This document shows positions 1-7,285 of a stretch of DNA of 26,649 nt, piece after piece. The position numbers were made by a program, and so were the translations under genes. Each line of letters begins with the position of its first letter. Position 1 is the first letter of the stretch. The notes under the pieces are model-generated. The model did not search any database. It saw only the letters and a program-made list of their open reading frames with translations, and was not told where the DNA came from. Source of the DNA: a virus; the IMG/VR virus record IMGVR_UViG_3300027687_000061, positions 1-26,649 of that record. One strand, given 5' to 3'.

Positions 1-2
1 TC

Positions 3-857
3 ATGGGGCATTTGCACAAAGCAATTAAACCTGTCAATCAATTAAGAATGATTGAAGATGCTGTTGTTATTTACAGAATAGTAAGAGCACCTGAAAGAAG
101 AATATTTTATGTTGATGTAGGTAATTTACCTAAAGTAAAAGCAGAAGCTTATCTTAGAGATGTTATGGCAAGATATAGAAATAAACTTGTCTATGATGCT
201 TCTACTGGTGAGATTAGAGATGACAGAAAACATATGTCAATGCTTGAAGATTTTTGGCTACCTCGTAGAGAAGGTGCAAAAGGCACCGAAGTTCAAACAC
301 TTGCAGGTGGACAAAATCTTGGTGAAATTTCTGATGTAGAATATTTTCAAAAGAAATTATATCAATCATTGAATGTGCCTATATCTAGAATGGATTCTCA
401 AAACGGATTCAACATGGGTAGAGCTGCTGAAATCACTAGAGACGAATTAAAATTTACTAAGTTTGTTCAAAGATTAAGAAAAAGATTTACTCAAGTATTT
501 AATGATATACTTAAAACACAATTAGTTTTAAAAGGTATTATTACAATTGAAGATTGGGTAAAGATCAAAGAACATATACAGTATGACTACTTAAAAGATG
601 GATATTTTTCTGAACTAAAGAACGCAGAAATACTAAGAGAAAGATTAAGTCTTGCTAACGAAGTTAGTCCTTACATTGGTAAATACTATTCTGTTGAATA
701 TGTGAGAAAATATGTATTAAGACAAAGCGATGATGATATTATTGAAATAGATCATCAGATCGCAAACGAAATCAAACAAGGTATTATTGCTGCGCCAGAA
801 GGACAAGAGATGGAAGATGACGATAATACTGATATAAATAGTAATGGAGAAGAATAA
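3..857 (+). CDS. gp20: Portal vertex protein gp20, C-terminal part (5' truncated by window)
   Basis: This is the carboxy-terminal 284 residues of a T4 gp20-type portal protein, the dodecameric ring through which DNA enters the head and to which the neck attaches. Recognisable family stretches are the LPKVKAEAYLRD and MARYRNKLVYDASTGEI region, the SMLEDFWLPRREG segment, the TLAGGQNLGEISDVEYFQKKLY segment and NVPISRM. The tail is acidic and low in complexity. The frame is open to the left edge, so the Met at base 3 is probably internal: T4 gp20 has about 520 residues and roughly the first half would lie upstream. The gene ends 2 nt before gp67, and a late promoter for gp67 is embedded in its last codons. 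The family assignment is recall-based but secure. Confidence 0.95.
   Translation: MGHLHKAIKPVNQLRMIEDAVVIYRIVRAPERRIFYVDVGNLPKVKAEAYLRDVMARYRNKLVYDASTGEIRDDRKHMSMLEDFWLPRREGAKGTEVQTLAGGQNLGEISDVEYFQKKLYQSLNVPISRMDSQNGFNMGRAAEITRDELKFTKFVQRLRKRFTQVFNDILKTQLVLKGIITIEDWVKIKEHIQYDYLKDGYFSELKNAEILRERLSLANEVSPYIGKYYSVEYVRKYVLRQSDDDIIEIDHQIANEIKQGIIAAPEGQEMEDDDNTDINSNGEE
833..840 (+). promoter_or_regulatory. T4-type late promoter (TATAAATA) for gp67 and following genes
   Basis: An exact match to the T4 late promoter octamer, read by the gp55 sigma factor with the sliding clamp. It lies inside the 3' end of gp20 (codons for D-I-N-S). The expected +1 is near 846, giving a 14-nt leader that begins with the GGAGAAG ribosome binding site of gp67. 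The placement and perfect match argue against chance. Transcription from here is inferred. Confidence 0.7.
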
Positions 858-859
858 TT

Positions 860-1150
860 ATGTCAAATGAAAATGTAGTTAAGATGGTAGATTCACTTAC
901 AGACGGCGACAATGTTGCGGCTCAAGATGCATTTAAAAGTGCTTTATCTGATAAGATAGGACAAGCACTAGATGATAAAAGACAAACAGTTGCAAACGAT
1001 TGGTTAAACAGCGCTCAAGAATTAGAAGCAGTAGCTGATGCTGCTGGTCTAGACAAATTAGGATTAGAGGCAGACACATCTGCTGAAGAGCCTGTTGAAA
1101 TAGACAATGACGAGGAAGAAAATGAACAACCTATCGTTCCAGAAGTTTAA
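860..1150 (+). CDS. gp67: Prohead core protein gp67
   Basis: A 96-residue acidic protein. The DAFKSALSDKIGQALDDKRQTVANDWL segment resembles the only well-ordered part of T4 gp67, and it ends in an Asp/Glu-rich tail as gp67 does. gp67 is an internal scaffold component of the prohead core and is cut by gp21 during maturation. The position directly after the portal gene is the T4 order. A GGAG-type ribosome binding site lies 7-14 nt upstream, behind a late promoter at 833. Its 3' end overlaps gp68 in another frame, which implies translational coupling. T4 gp67 is 80 residues, so the length fits. Confidence 0.8.
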   Translation: MSNENVVKMVDSLTDGDNVAAQDAFKSALSDKIGQALDDKRQTVANDWLNSAQELEAVADAAGLDKLGLEADTSAEEPVEIDNDEEENEQPIVPEV

Positions 1151-1364
1151 AAAAACTATCAATGAACGCAGGTTTGTTGAACCTGAAAAAGGAGATTTAT
1201 CTCCGACAATGAAGGTTGCTGTGAACGACATTTATAATATGATTGATAATACACCCGATCCTCTTGAAAATAAGATTGAAGGTATTATTGAAACGATTGC
1301 AAAAAAACACAATATTAAAGTGTCTGCTATAGAAGATTACTTTGATAACGAATTAATAAATTAA
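1122..1364 (+). CDS. gp68: Small prohead core protein, gp68-like
   Basis: An 80-residue protein starting MNNLSFQKFKK and overlapping the end of gp67. I chose the ATG at 1122 over the in-frame ATG at 1107 because AGGAAG lies just upstream of 1122 and nothing suitable precedes 1107. The first half is basic and the second half looks helical (IEGIIETIAKKHNIKVSAIEDYF). In T4 the gene after 67 is 68, another prohead core protein. Position and type agree, but this one is shorter than T4 gp68 (about 141 residues) and I see no strong sequence match, so the name rests mainly on synteny. Confidence 0.6.
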   Translation: MNNLSFQKFKKTINERRFVEPEKGDLSPTMKVAVNDIYNMIDNTPDPLENKIEGIIETIAKKHNIKVSAIEDYFDNELIN

Positions 1365-1375
1365 GGAGATAAAAG

Positions 1376-1816
1376 ATGGCTTTAGCTGCAAGAATAATAA
1401 AAGACACATCCATCCCAACCGGTGCTGGTAGTGCTGGTGGTCTGGTTACTGTGTTAGTAAACATGAGTGAAACTGGTACTGATGCCGACAATCTCATAGT
1501 AGATGCAAGTGGTTTAACAGGACACGCTAACGGTGCTAAATTAGACATTACAAGAGCATGGTGGGCACTATCTGATGGTGATGCTGATGATGCTACTGGT
1601 CATGTTATAATTGAATTTATAGCTGCTGGTGGTTCAAACGCTGATACTATAGCACTTAATCTTTCTGGTTCAGGATACTATGATGGTTCTGCTGGAAAAA
1701 TTACTAACAACGCAGTAAACACTAGTGCAACAGGCGGCGATATACAGTTAAGTGCTTTAAGTACTTCTGGATTCGTAATGTTAGAGTTAAGAAAAAATGA
1801 GACATTTACTGCCTAA
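1376..1816 (+). CDS. Beta-rich virion-type protein, copy A of a three-member family
   Basis: 146 residues, rich in Gly, Ala, Ser, Thr and Asn, with alternating hydrophobic stretches typical of beta sandwiches. I see no signal peptide or membrane segment. It shares an ordered set of motifs with the gene at 2169: a Leu-Val...Asp-Ala-Ser-x-Leu strand, a Trp-Trp pair (residues about 62-63), Ser-Gly-x-Gly-Tyr followed by Asp, Asn-Asn-Ala, then Gly-Asp-Ile-x-Leu-Ser and a final Leu-Glu-x-Arg strand. A strong AAGGAG ribosome binding site precedes the ATG. Its place among prohead genes suggests a head decoration or other structural protein made late. That role is inferred; I know no characterised homologue. 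Confidence 0.7.
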   Translation: MALAARIIKDTSIPTGAGSAGGLVTVLVNMSETGTDADNLIVDASGLTGHANGAKLDITRAWWALSDGDADDATGHVIIEFIAAGGSNADTIALNLSGSGYYDGSAGKITNNAVNTSATGGDIQLSALSTSGFVMLELRKNETFTA

Positions 1817-1821
1817 TTCTT

Positions 1822-2169
1822 ATGACGATTAAGAATACAACTGTTGTTGATACCACAGATAAAGCAATAATGCAATCTGCTGGTGTCGGCAACGAAGGCA
1901 ATCAATTAGTGATTGACGCCAACAAACTAACTGACGGAACAAATGAGTCCAGATTAAGTTTAATAGAATGTCACTATTTGATAGAAGGCACAGGAACACT
2001 AAAGATTAGTGCTGGCGAAGAAGTTAATGACTTATCGTTAACTGGTAAAGGTAAATATGGATTACGACCAGATCAATTAAAGTTTGGTAATGATAAACAA
2101 ATAAGATTAACAACGGACTCAAATGTAAAGAGTTATTTGTTAGTAACAGAATTTAGGAGAAATAATTAA
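1822..2169 (+). CDS. Beta-rich virion-type protein, diverged shorter copy B
   Basis: 115 residues. The N-terminus (NTTVVDTTDKA) resembles that of the following gene (QTVVDTTGTK), and LVIDANKL parallels LIVDASGL of copy A. It then has a Cys-His-Tyr instead of the Trp-Trp pair, a GKGKYGL segment where the others have the Ser-Gly-x-Gly-Tyr motif, and a C-terminal strand ending in Glu-Phe-Arg-Arg. This points to the same fold with a shortened middle. The start is 5 nt after the stop of copy A with no Shine-Dalgarno sequence, so translation probably depends on coupling. A structural role is inferred from context. Confidence 0.65.
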   Translation: MTIKNTTVVDTTDKAIMQSAGVGNEGNQLVIDANKLTDGTNESRLSLIECHYLIEGTGTLKISAGEEVNDLSLTGKGKYGLRPDQLKFGNDKQIRLTTDSNVKSYLLVTEFRRNN

Positions 2170-2588
2170 TGGCCGATGTCGTAACAAGTCAAACAGTAGT
2201 AGATACAACAGGTACAAAAACTGTTATGAAGTTTACTAATATAAGTGATGGATCAGGCGAAACACTTGTGACAAAAATGGATTCTAGTGCATTAACATTT
2301 ATGACCGAAGATGATACTAAAAAACTTGCAAAAATTTGGTGGTCTATCAATACTACAAATGGTAAATCAGGAGTAGAACTATTGTGGGCAGGTAGTGGAA
2401 CAAGTTCTGCTAATGCAACAATAGGATTCTTTTCAGGAACAGGATATCATGATTACTTTACATCAGGTAATTCTATTCCTAACAATGCAACATTAACAAA
2501 CAATACTAGTCCTGCTGGTGATATAATATTATCAACAAAAGGATTTGTTGCAGGTGATAACTATACAATAATATTAGAAGTGAGATAA
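2169..2588 (+). CDS. Beta-rich virion-type protein, copy C
   Basis: 139 residues, starting with an ATG that shares a base with the stop of copy B (TAATG) and preceded by AGGAG. The opening (VTSQTVVDTTGTKTVMKFTN) and the pattern of a WW pair near residue 58, SGTGYHD, NNA and GDIILS make it a clear relative of copy A. Short proteins opening this way, with the same 'fully GD-I-L-ST' ending, are familiar to me from marine phage contigs, where they are usually left as hypothetical. That is memory and not a search result. The likely role is a capsid decoration or fibre-associated beta sandwich, by inference from position. Confidence 0.7.
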   Translation: MADVVTSQTVVDTTGTKTVMKFTNISDGSGETLVTKMDSSALTFMTEDDTKKLAKIWWSINTTNGKSGVELLWAGSGTSSANATIGFFSGTGYHDYFTSGNSIPNNATLTNNTSPAGDIILSTKGFVAGDNYTIILEVR

Positions 2589-2770
2589 TGACAAAAAAGA
2601 AAAAAGATTATACCAGAGCAATTCTAGAAAGAATTGTAGGAACAAAATCTAAAACTTATCTTGCAGATGAATTTAAAAATGCATTTGCTGAGAAGTTAGG
2701 GATAAAAAAAGAAGAACTTAAAAAGGAAATTGTAGATAAAATCTATAATAAAGAAAAGGTGGACAGATGA
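2588..2770 (+). CDS. Small Lys/Glu-rich protein, function unknown
   Basis: 60 residues, strongly charged (opens MTKKKKDY, later KKEELKKEIVDKIYNKEK) and probably all helical. The start overlaps the previous stop (TAATG) and the end overlaps the gp21 start (ATGA), so it is locked into the head operon by coupling on both sides. In T4 the small prohead core proteins lie just before gene 21, so this may be a core component, possibly the true functional counterpart of gp68. I do not recognise it by sequence. Confidence 0.6.
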   Translation: MTKKKKDYTRAILERIVGTKSKTYLADEFKNAFAEKLGIKKEELKKEIVDKIYNKEKVDR

Positions 2771-3414
2771 AACTAATTACAGAAACAATTGAAGATATCG
2801 AAGTACTAACGGAAGCAACAACTGACGGTGGTAAATCATATAAGATAAAAGGTGTTTTCATGCAGGCGGATATCAAGAACCGTAATGGTCGAGTTTATCC
2901 AGTCGAAACACTTGCAAAAGAAGTTAGACGATACGCTAACGAATTTATCAATAAGAAACGAGCATTTGGCGAACTAGGACATCCTGATGGACCAACAGTA
3001 AACCTTGAGCGAGTTTCTCACATGATAACTAGTCTTAAATCTGAAGGTAAAAACTTCATTGGTGAGGCTAAAATAATGGACACCCCTTACGGCAAAATCG
3101 TTAAGAACTTAATTGACGAAGGTGCTCAATTGGGTGTATCATCAAGAGGTATGGGTTCAATACAACAATCGAACGGAAGAAACATTGTTGGAAAAGACTT
3201 CTATCTTGCAACAGCAGCCGATATTGTCGCAGACCCTAGTGCACCTGATGCTTTCGTAGAAGGTATTATGGAGAACAAAGAGTGGGTATGGGACAATGGA
3301 ATACTGAAAAGTATGGAAGTTGAAGCATATAAGAAAGAGATAGAAAGAACTAAACGCTCAGAATTAGCGGAAGTTAAAACTGATATCTTTAAGAACTTTT
3401 TATCAAAACTTTAA
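2767..3414 (+). CDS. gp21: Prohead core protease gp21
   Basis: 215 residues, matching the length of T4 gp21 (about 212), the maturation protease that digests the scaffold and trims gp23. The family landmarks are present: the N-terminal strand ending in NRNGRVYPVETL, the His of GELGHPDG (His72) and the Ser of GVSSRGMG (Ser125/126), which are the expected catalytic pair of this serine protease family (MEROPS S77), and the DIVADPSAPDAFVEG block. The start overlaps the preceding stop (ATGA) and has AAGGTGG upstream. The order 67-68-21-22-23 is as in T4. Confidence 0.93.
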   Translation: MKLITETIEDIEVLTEATTDGGKSYKIKGVFMQADIKNRNGRVYPVETLAKEVRRYANEFINKKRAFGELGHPDGPTVNLERVSHMITSLKSEGKNFIGEAKIMDTPYGKIVKNLIDEGAQLGVSSRGMGSIQQSNGRNIVGKDFYLATAADIVADPSAPDAFVEGIMENKEWVWDNGILKSMEVEAYKKEIERTKRSELAEVKTDIFKNFLSKL

Positions 3415-3461
3415 ACCTACGCAGCTTTACTTCAAAGCGAGTGGATTAAGATGGTAAATTG

Positions 3462-3469
3462 TATAAATA
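3462..3469 (+). promoter_or_regulatory. T4-type late promoter for gp22
   Basis: An exact TATAAATA in the gap between gp21 and gp22, continuing as ATAGTAAC. The expected start near 3475 would give a leader of about 40 nt containing AAGGAG before the gp22 ATG. In T4 genes 22 and 23 also have their own late promoters. Assignment is by sequence match and position. Confidence 0.75.
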
Positions 3470-3515
3470 ATAGTAACTGAAAATTAATTAATTTTTAATA
3501 TCAAGGAGAGACCGA

Positions 3516-4562
3516 ATGTCTGAAACCGAAGTAAAAAAAGAGTTAGACGAAGTGAATGCTGCAAATAAAGATGCTGCACCAGCTGAGCCTAACCACCTTA
3601 AAAATGACGCAGAAGATTTGGGTAAGGCAGTAGTAAGACCTACTGATTCCGAAAGCCAAACAGCTGCGAAGAAGGTAAAAAAAGTATCAGATCAGGTTAA
3701 TAAAGATGCTAACGATGGTTCATTACCAAATGATAATAAACCAAAGATGGCTGAAGAAGAAGTAGAAAGTCAAAGCGATAAACTTGCTGAGACAACTACT
3801 GACGCTTTAGAGATTGACCTATCTGCTGATGTCAAAGCACTAGTTTCAAGCGATGCAGACTTATCCGAAGAATTTAAGGAAAAGGCTGCAACAGTTTTTG
3901 AAGCTGCTGTTAAGACTAGAATAAAAGAACAGGTAAAGGTACTAGAGGCTCAGTATGATGATAAACTTTCAGCTGAAAAAGAAACAGTAAAAGAAGCTAT
4001 GGTCGAAAAAGTCGATTCATATCTAAACTATGTTGTTGAAGAATGGATGAAAGAGAATGAGTTAGCAGTAGAAAGAGGTATTCGTACCGAAATCGCTGAG
4101 GACTTCATCACTGGACTTAAATCTTTGTTTAAGGAACACTATATTGATGTTCCCGAAGAAAAGTACAATGTACTTGATGACTTAACAAACCAAACAAAAG
4201 AATTAGAAGCTAAACTTAATGAGCAGATTGAAAAGAATGTAAATCTGACTAAAGAAGTTTCTGAATCTCATAAAACACAAGCGATCTTAGATGTAACTGC
4301 TGATTTAGCAGAAACAGAAAAAGAGAAGTTTGTTTCTATGGCAGAAAATGTTGAGTATGATAGTGCTGAAAAATTTAGAGAGAAGTTAGAGACTATTAAA
4401 GAATCATACTTCCCTAAAGGAAAAACAGAAGTAGCAGAAGAAACACAATCTGTTGATTCTGTGGCGGCAAACGAACCTACTGATTTCTCAGCAGGTAAGT
4501 CGAATGCTATGGCTGCATATACGGCCGCAATATCGAAGAACCTTAAGGCGATAAACCTTTAA
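3516..4562 (+). CDS. gp22: Prohead scaffold (major core) protein gp22
   Basis: 348 residues, highly acidic, with long predicted coiled-coil stretches. Examples are the helical run around residues 125-200 (FKEKAATVFEAAVKTRIKEQ...) and the LTNQTKELEAKLNEQIEKNVNLTKEV run near 225-250. The block from MVEKVDSYLNYVVEEWMKENELAVERGIR through DFITGLKSLFKEHYIDVPEEK is characteristic of gp22 scaffolds. gp22 assembles the internal core on which gp23 polymerises and is later destroyed by gp21. The first 100 residues are a Lys/Asp/Ala-rich extension, longer than in T4 (about 269 residues). An AAGGAG site lies 6 nt before the ATG, and a late promoter lies at 3462. Confidence 0.92.
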   Translation: MSETEVKKELDEVNAANKDAAPAEPNHLKNDAEDLGKAVVRPTDSESQTAAKKVKKVSDQVNKDANDGSLPNDNKPKMAEEEVESQSDKLAETTTDALEIDLSADVKALVSSDADLSEEFKEKAATVFEAAVKTRIKEQVKVLEAQYDDKLSAEKETVKEAMVEKVDSYLNYVVEEWMKENELAVERGIRTEIAEDFITGLKSLFKEHYIDVPEEKYNVLDDLTNQTKELEAKLNEQIEKNVNLTKEVSESHKTQAILDVTADLAETEKEKFVSMAENVEYDSAEKFREKLETIKESYFPKGKTEVAEETQSVDSVAANEPTDFSAGKSNAMAAYTAAISKNLKAINL

Positions 4563-4575
4563 TGTTCTTAATAAC

Positions 4576-4583
4576 TGTAAATA
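4576..4583 (+). promoter_or_regulatory. Probable late promoter for gp23 (TGTAAATA variant)
   Basis: One mismatch from TATAAATA, and the downstream context (ATAATA then ACAAGG) resembles that of the gp22 promoter. The expected +1 near 4589 falls just before the AAGGAG ribosome binding site of gp23. Major capsid genes of T4-like phages normally have their own late promoter. Confidence 0.5.
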
Positions 4584-4602
4584 ATAACAAGGAGAGATAA
4601 AA

Positions 4603-5925
4603 ATGTATCTTACTGAAAACTTACAAGAAAAGTGGCAGCCAGTCCTAGAACATCCCGATTTAAAACCAATCGAAGATGCTTATAAGAAAGCTGTTACAAC
4701 TGTTATTCTTGAAAATCAAGAAAAAGCAACAAGAGAAGACCAAAGCTTTATGGCTGAGGCTGCTCCTGTAAACGCAACTGGTTCATCTGTGGATAACTTT
4801 GATCCCGTTTTAATATCACTAGTTAGAAGAGCAATGCCTAATCTTATTGCTTACGATATCTGTGGTGTTCAACCAATGACTGGTCCAACTGGTCTTATCT
4901 TCGCTATGAAGTCAAGATTTACTAACCAGACTGGTACTGAAGCATTATTTAACGAAGCAGATTCCGACTTTTCTGCTGAAGATGCTGCATCAAACACAGG
5001 TTCACCTGACACACATACAGGTTCTAACCCTGCTACACTAAACGATAGTCCTTCTGCTGGTTCTTATTTAACTGGTTCTGGAATGACTACTGCTCAGTCA
5101 GAAACACTAGGTGATGGTACTGATGAGTTTGCTGAAATGGCATTCTCAATCGACAAAGTAACTGTTACTGCAAAATCTAGAGCTCTAAAAGCAGAGTACA
5201 CTATGGAACTTGCTCAAGACTTAAAAGCAATCCACGGTCTAGACGCAGAAACAGAACTTGCAAACATCCTATCAAGTGAGATTCTTGCTGAGATTAATAG
5301 AGAAGTTGTTAGAACTGTTTATATTACTGCAAAACCTGGTGCTCAAGTAAACACTACTACTGCAGGAATATTCGATCTTGATACCGACTCAAATGGTCGT
5401 TGGTCAGTTGAGAAGTTCAAAGGGCTTTTATATCAATTAGAGAGAGATGCTAACGCTATCGGTCAACAGACAAGAAGAGGCAAAGGGAACATGATTATTT
5501 GTTCTGCTGATGTTGCTTCTGCTTTACAAATGGCTGGTGTATTAGATTACGCTCCTGCTCTTAGCAATAACTTGAATGTTGATGATACTGGTAATACTTT
5601 TGCTGGTATACTTAACGGTAAATTCAAAGTGTATGTTGATCCATACTCAGCGAATGTATCTGCAAGTCAATTCTATGTTTGTGGTTATAAAGGTACTTCA
5701 CCTTATGATTCAGGATTATTCTATTGCCCATATGTTCCACTACAAATGGTGAGAGCAGTTGGTCAAGATAGTTTCCAACCAAAAATCGGTTTCAAAACTA
5801 GATATGGTATGGTTGCTAATCCTTTCGCAACAAGTAACGGACTTGGCGCAGTAGATGTTTCAACACCTGCAGCTGGGGATCTGAACTTATACTACAGACG
5901 AGTTAAAGTTACAAACATTATGTAA
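4603..5925 (+). CDS. gp23: Major capsid protein gp23
   Basis: 440 residues of a T4 gp23-type HK97-fold capsid protein. It opens with ENLQEKWQPVLEHPDLKPI, then shows VLISLVRRAMPNLIAYDICGVQPMTGPTGLIFAMKSRF, a hallmark of T4-like and cyanophage gp23, and ends with the PFATSNGLGAVD region and NLYYRRVKV. A likely gp21 cleavage site is Met-Ala-Glu52 | Ala-Ala-Pro, matching the hydrophobic-x-Glu rule, which would remove 52 residues. A Ser/Gly/Thr-rich stretch near residues 125-165 corresponds to the variable insertion region. An AAGGAG site precedes the start, and a strong terminator follows. Confidence 0.97.
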   Translation: MYLTENLQEKWQPVLEHPDLKPIEDAYKKAVTTVILENQEKATREDQSFMAEAAPVNATGSSVDNFDPVLISLVRRAMPNLIAYDICGVQPMTGPTGLIFAMKSRFTNQTGTEALFNEADSDFSAEDAASNTGSPDTHTGSNPATLNDSPSAGSYLTGSGMTTAQSETLGDGTDEFAEMAFSIDKVTVTAKSRALKAEYTMELAQDLKAIHGLDAETELANILSSEILAEINREVVRTVYITAKPGAQVNTTTAGIFDLDTDSNGRWSVEKFKGLLYQLERDANAIGQQTRRGKGNMIICSADVASALQMAGVLDYAPALSNNLNVDDTGNTFAGILNGKFKVYVDPYSANVSASQFYVCGYKGTSPYDSGLFYCPYVPLQMVRAVGQDSFQPKIGFKTRYGMVANPFATSNGLGAVDVSTPAAGDLNLYYRRVKVTNIM

Positions 5926-5946
5926 TTTCGACTTATCTCGAATATA

Positions 5947-5977
5947 TAAAAGGGGGCGTTTATCGCCCCTTTTTTTT
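5947..5977 (+). terminator. Intrinsic terminator after gp23
   Basis: A GGGGCG/CGCCCC stem around a TTTAT loop, flanked by A's and followed by a run of eight T's. It lies 22 nt after the gp23 stop and ends the head operon before the next late promoter at 5995. Confidence 0.9.
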
Positions 5978-5994
5978 AGCCTACTTTTTACTCT

Positions 5995-6002
5995 TATAAA
6001 TA
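5995..6002 (+). promoter_or_regulatory. Late promoter positioned to give a leaderless gp19 mRNA
   Basis: An exact TATAAATA. In T4 the octamer spans about -13 to -6, which puts +1 on base 6008, the A of the gp19 ATG. There is no ribosome binding site between the octamer and the ATG. Confidence 0.7.
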
Positions 6003-6007
6003 TTAGT

Positions 6008-6607
6008 ATGACAGATATAAATGTATTTACTAGAGAGCCGTCTAAACAAGATTTTGCTAGTCCTGTTCAGTTTAGGTTTAAGATAACCAAACTGCCATTA
6101 GTTGAATATTTTGTACAGACAGCAAACATTCCAGGAATAACTTTAGGTGGCGCTACACAACCAACACCACTTGTTGATATACCAATACCAGGTGATAAGA
6201 TAACTTATGCTTCTCTTGATATGTCATTTCTTGTTGATGAAAATTTAAATAACTATAAAGAGATACACGACTGGATGGTCGGTTTAGGTTTTCCTGATAA
6301 TCATAAACAATTTCAAGACTTACAATCTACTGGTTCAGATAGATTTCCTGGGTCTAGTAGAAGTACAGCCGTAACAGGCACCTCTGTACCACAACCTTTA
6401 AATGAGGGTGGTATATATTCAGATGCTACTTTAACAGTATTGAATAGTAAGAATATTGCCAAAACTGAAATACGATTTAAAAATGTTTATCCGACTAGTT
6501 TGGGTAGTTTGAGTTATGATGTTAAACAATCAGATGTTGATTATCTAGTTGCTCCGATTAGTTTCAATTATACAAACTATGAAATAGTACAAATATCCTC
6601 TAGTTAA
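6008..6607 (+). CDS. gp19: Tail tube protein, gp19 family
   Basis: 199 residues, related to T4 gp19 (163 residues), which stacks as hexamers to form the inner tail tube. Matching blocks are the DFASPVQFRFKITKLP strand near the start, the (I/L)PG turn, the PGDKITYASLDMSFLVDENLNNYKEIHDWM region that parallels the T4 GDR...NDE...WQ region, and the C-terminal strand block ending FNYTNYEIV. It carries a Ser/Thr/Gly-rich insertion near residues 110-135 that T4 lacks. In T4 gene 19 lies between 18 and 20, but here it lies after gp23. It could be a second tube-family paralogue instead of the tube itself. gp18 is not in the window. No Shine-Dalgarno sequence is present. Confidence 0.82.
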   Translation: MTDINVFTREPSKQDFASPVQFRFKITKLPLVEYFVQTANIPGITLGGATQPTPLVDIPIPGDKITYASLDMSFLVDENLNNYKEIHDWMVGLGFPDNHKQFQDLQSTGSDRFPGSSRSTAVTGTSVPQPLNEGGIYSDATLTVLNSKNIAKTEIRFKNVYPTSLGSLSYDVKQSDVDYLVAPISFNYTNYEIVQISSS

Positions 6608-6637
6608 TATTAATCCAAAATAAAATGGTCAAAAGCC

Positions 6638-6666
6638 TTGACATTTGTTCCAAAATATGATATAAT
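6638..6666 (+). promoter_or_regulatory. Sigma70-type early promoter of uvsY
   Basis: A consensus TTGACA (6638-6643), a 17-nt spacer and a consensus TATAAT (6661-6666) with the extended -10 TGA. The expected +1 is base 6673, the A of the uvsY ATG, and there is no ribosome binding site. It would be recognised by the host housekeeping sigma factor. Confidence 0.85.
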
Positions 6667-6672
6667 ACCACT

Positions 6673-7101
6673 ATGACATTAGAAGAATTACAGCAACAGG
6701 TAGATAAAGATTTTAAGCTTGATGATACAGAGTTAGATGCTGAATCAATTAAGATACCTTTATTACATAACAAATATTTACAACACTTTAACAAGTTTTC
6801 TTTATTATTAAAGAAGGCAGAGTATGACCACAAATCAATGGTAAGAGAGAAGTGGGAATACTATACTGGCAAAGCAGATCAATCTGTATATGCACAGAAA
6901 CCTTTTGATCTTAAAGTTCTAAAATCAGATGTTCATATCTATATGGATTCAGATGAAGATTTACAAAAGGCAGACCAAAAAGCAGCCTATCTTAATCAAG
7001 TAGTTAAGTATCTTGAACAAGTTTTAAGAAGCATAAACAATAGAACATTTTTAATTAAGAACGCAATAGAATGGAAGAAGTTCACAAGTGGAGCAATCTA
7101 A
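6673..7101 (+). CDS. uvsY: Recombination mediator UvsY
   Basis: 142 residues, against 137 for T4 UvsY, which loads the UvsX recombinase onto gp32-coated single-stranded DNA. Family features are the N-terminal helix (LEELQQQVDKDF), the basic central region ending KPFDLKVLKSDVHIYMDSD, and the C-terminal oligomerisation helix with YLNQVVKYLEQVLRSINNRTFLIKNAIEWKKFTSG. It starts an operon running through uvsW. The ATG coincides with the predicted transcription start, so the message is probably leaderless. Confidence 0.95.
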   Translation: MTLEELQQQVDKDFKLDDTELDAESIKIPLLHNKYLQHFNKFSLLLKKAEYDHKSMVREKWEYYTGKADQSVYAQKPFDLKVLKSDVHIYMDSDEDLQKADQKAAYLNQVVKYLEQVLRSINNRTFLIKNAIEWKKFTSGAI

Positions 7102-7285
7102 TCACCCTGCTTGTATTGGTCTTTCTAAAGTAGGCAACTATGGTCGAGTACATACACTATGGAACGATTGTAAAGGTAGTCGTCCTACACCATGGTATAT
7201 GAGATTAATCCCTATGAGATATATTAAGTGGGATAGAAACGGGAGTTATTTATTTAATGGAACATCAAAAGATATTCGCAACTAA
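7088..7285 (+). CDS. Small conserved-looking protein of unknown function (GTG start)
   Basis: 65 residues starting with GTG, 14 nt inside the end of uvsY, with GGAAGAAG 7 nt upstream as ribosome binding site. It has a Cys/Trp-containing core (GRVHTLWNDCKGSRPTPWYMRLIPMRYIKWD) rich in aromatic and basic residues. I see no membrane segment. It overlaps the next gene by 29 nt. The position between uvsY and an oxygenase suggests recombination-operon membership. I do not recognise the family. A shorter product from the internal Met at about 7199 is possible. Confidence 0.55.
   Translation: MEQSNHPACIGLSKVGNYGRVHTLWNDCKGSRPTPWYMRLIPMRYIKWDRNGSYLFNGTSKDIRN

Noticed and set aside
1107-1121. Upstream ATG at 1107 as the gp68-like start
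   Set aside because: No ribosome binding site precedes it, while AGGAAG sits correctly for ATG 1122.
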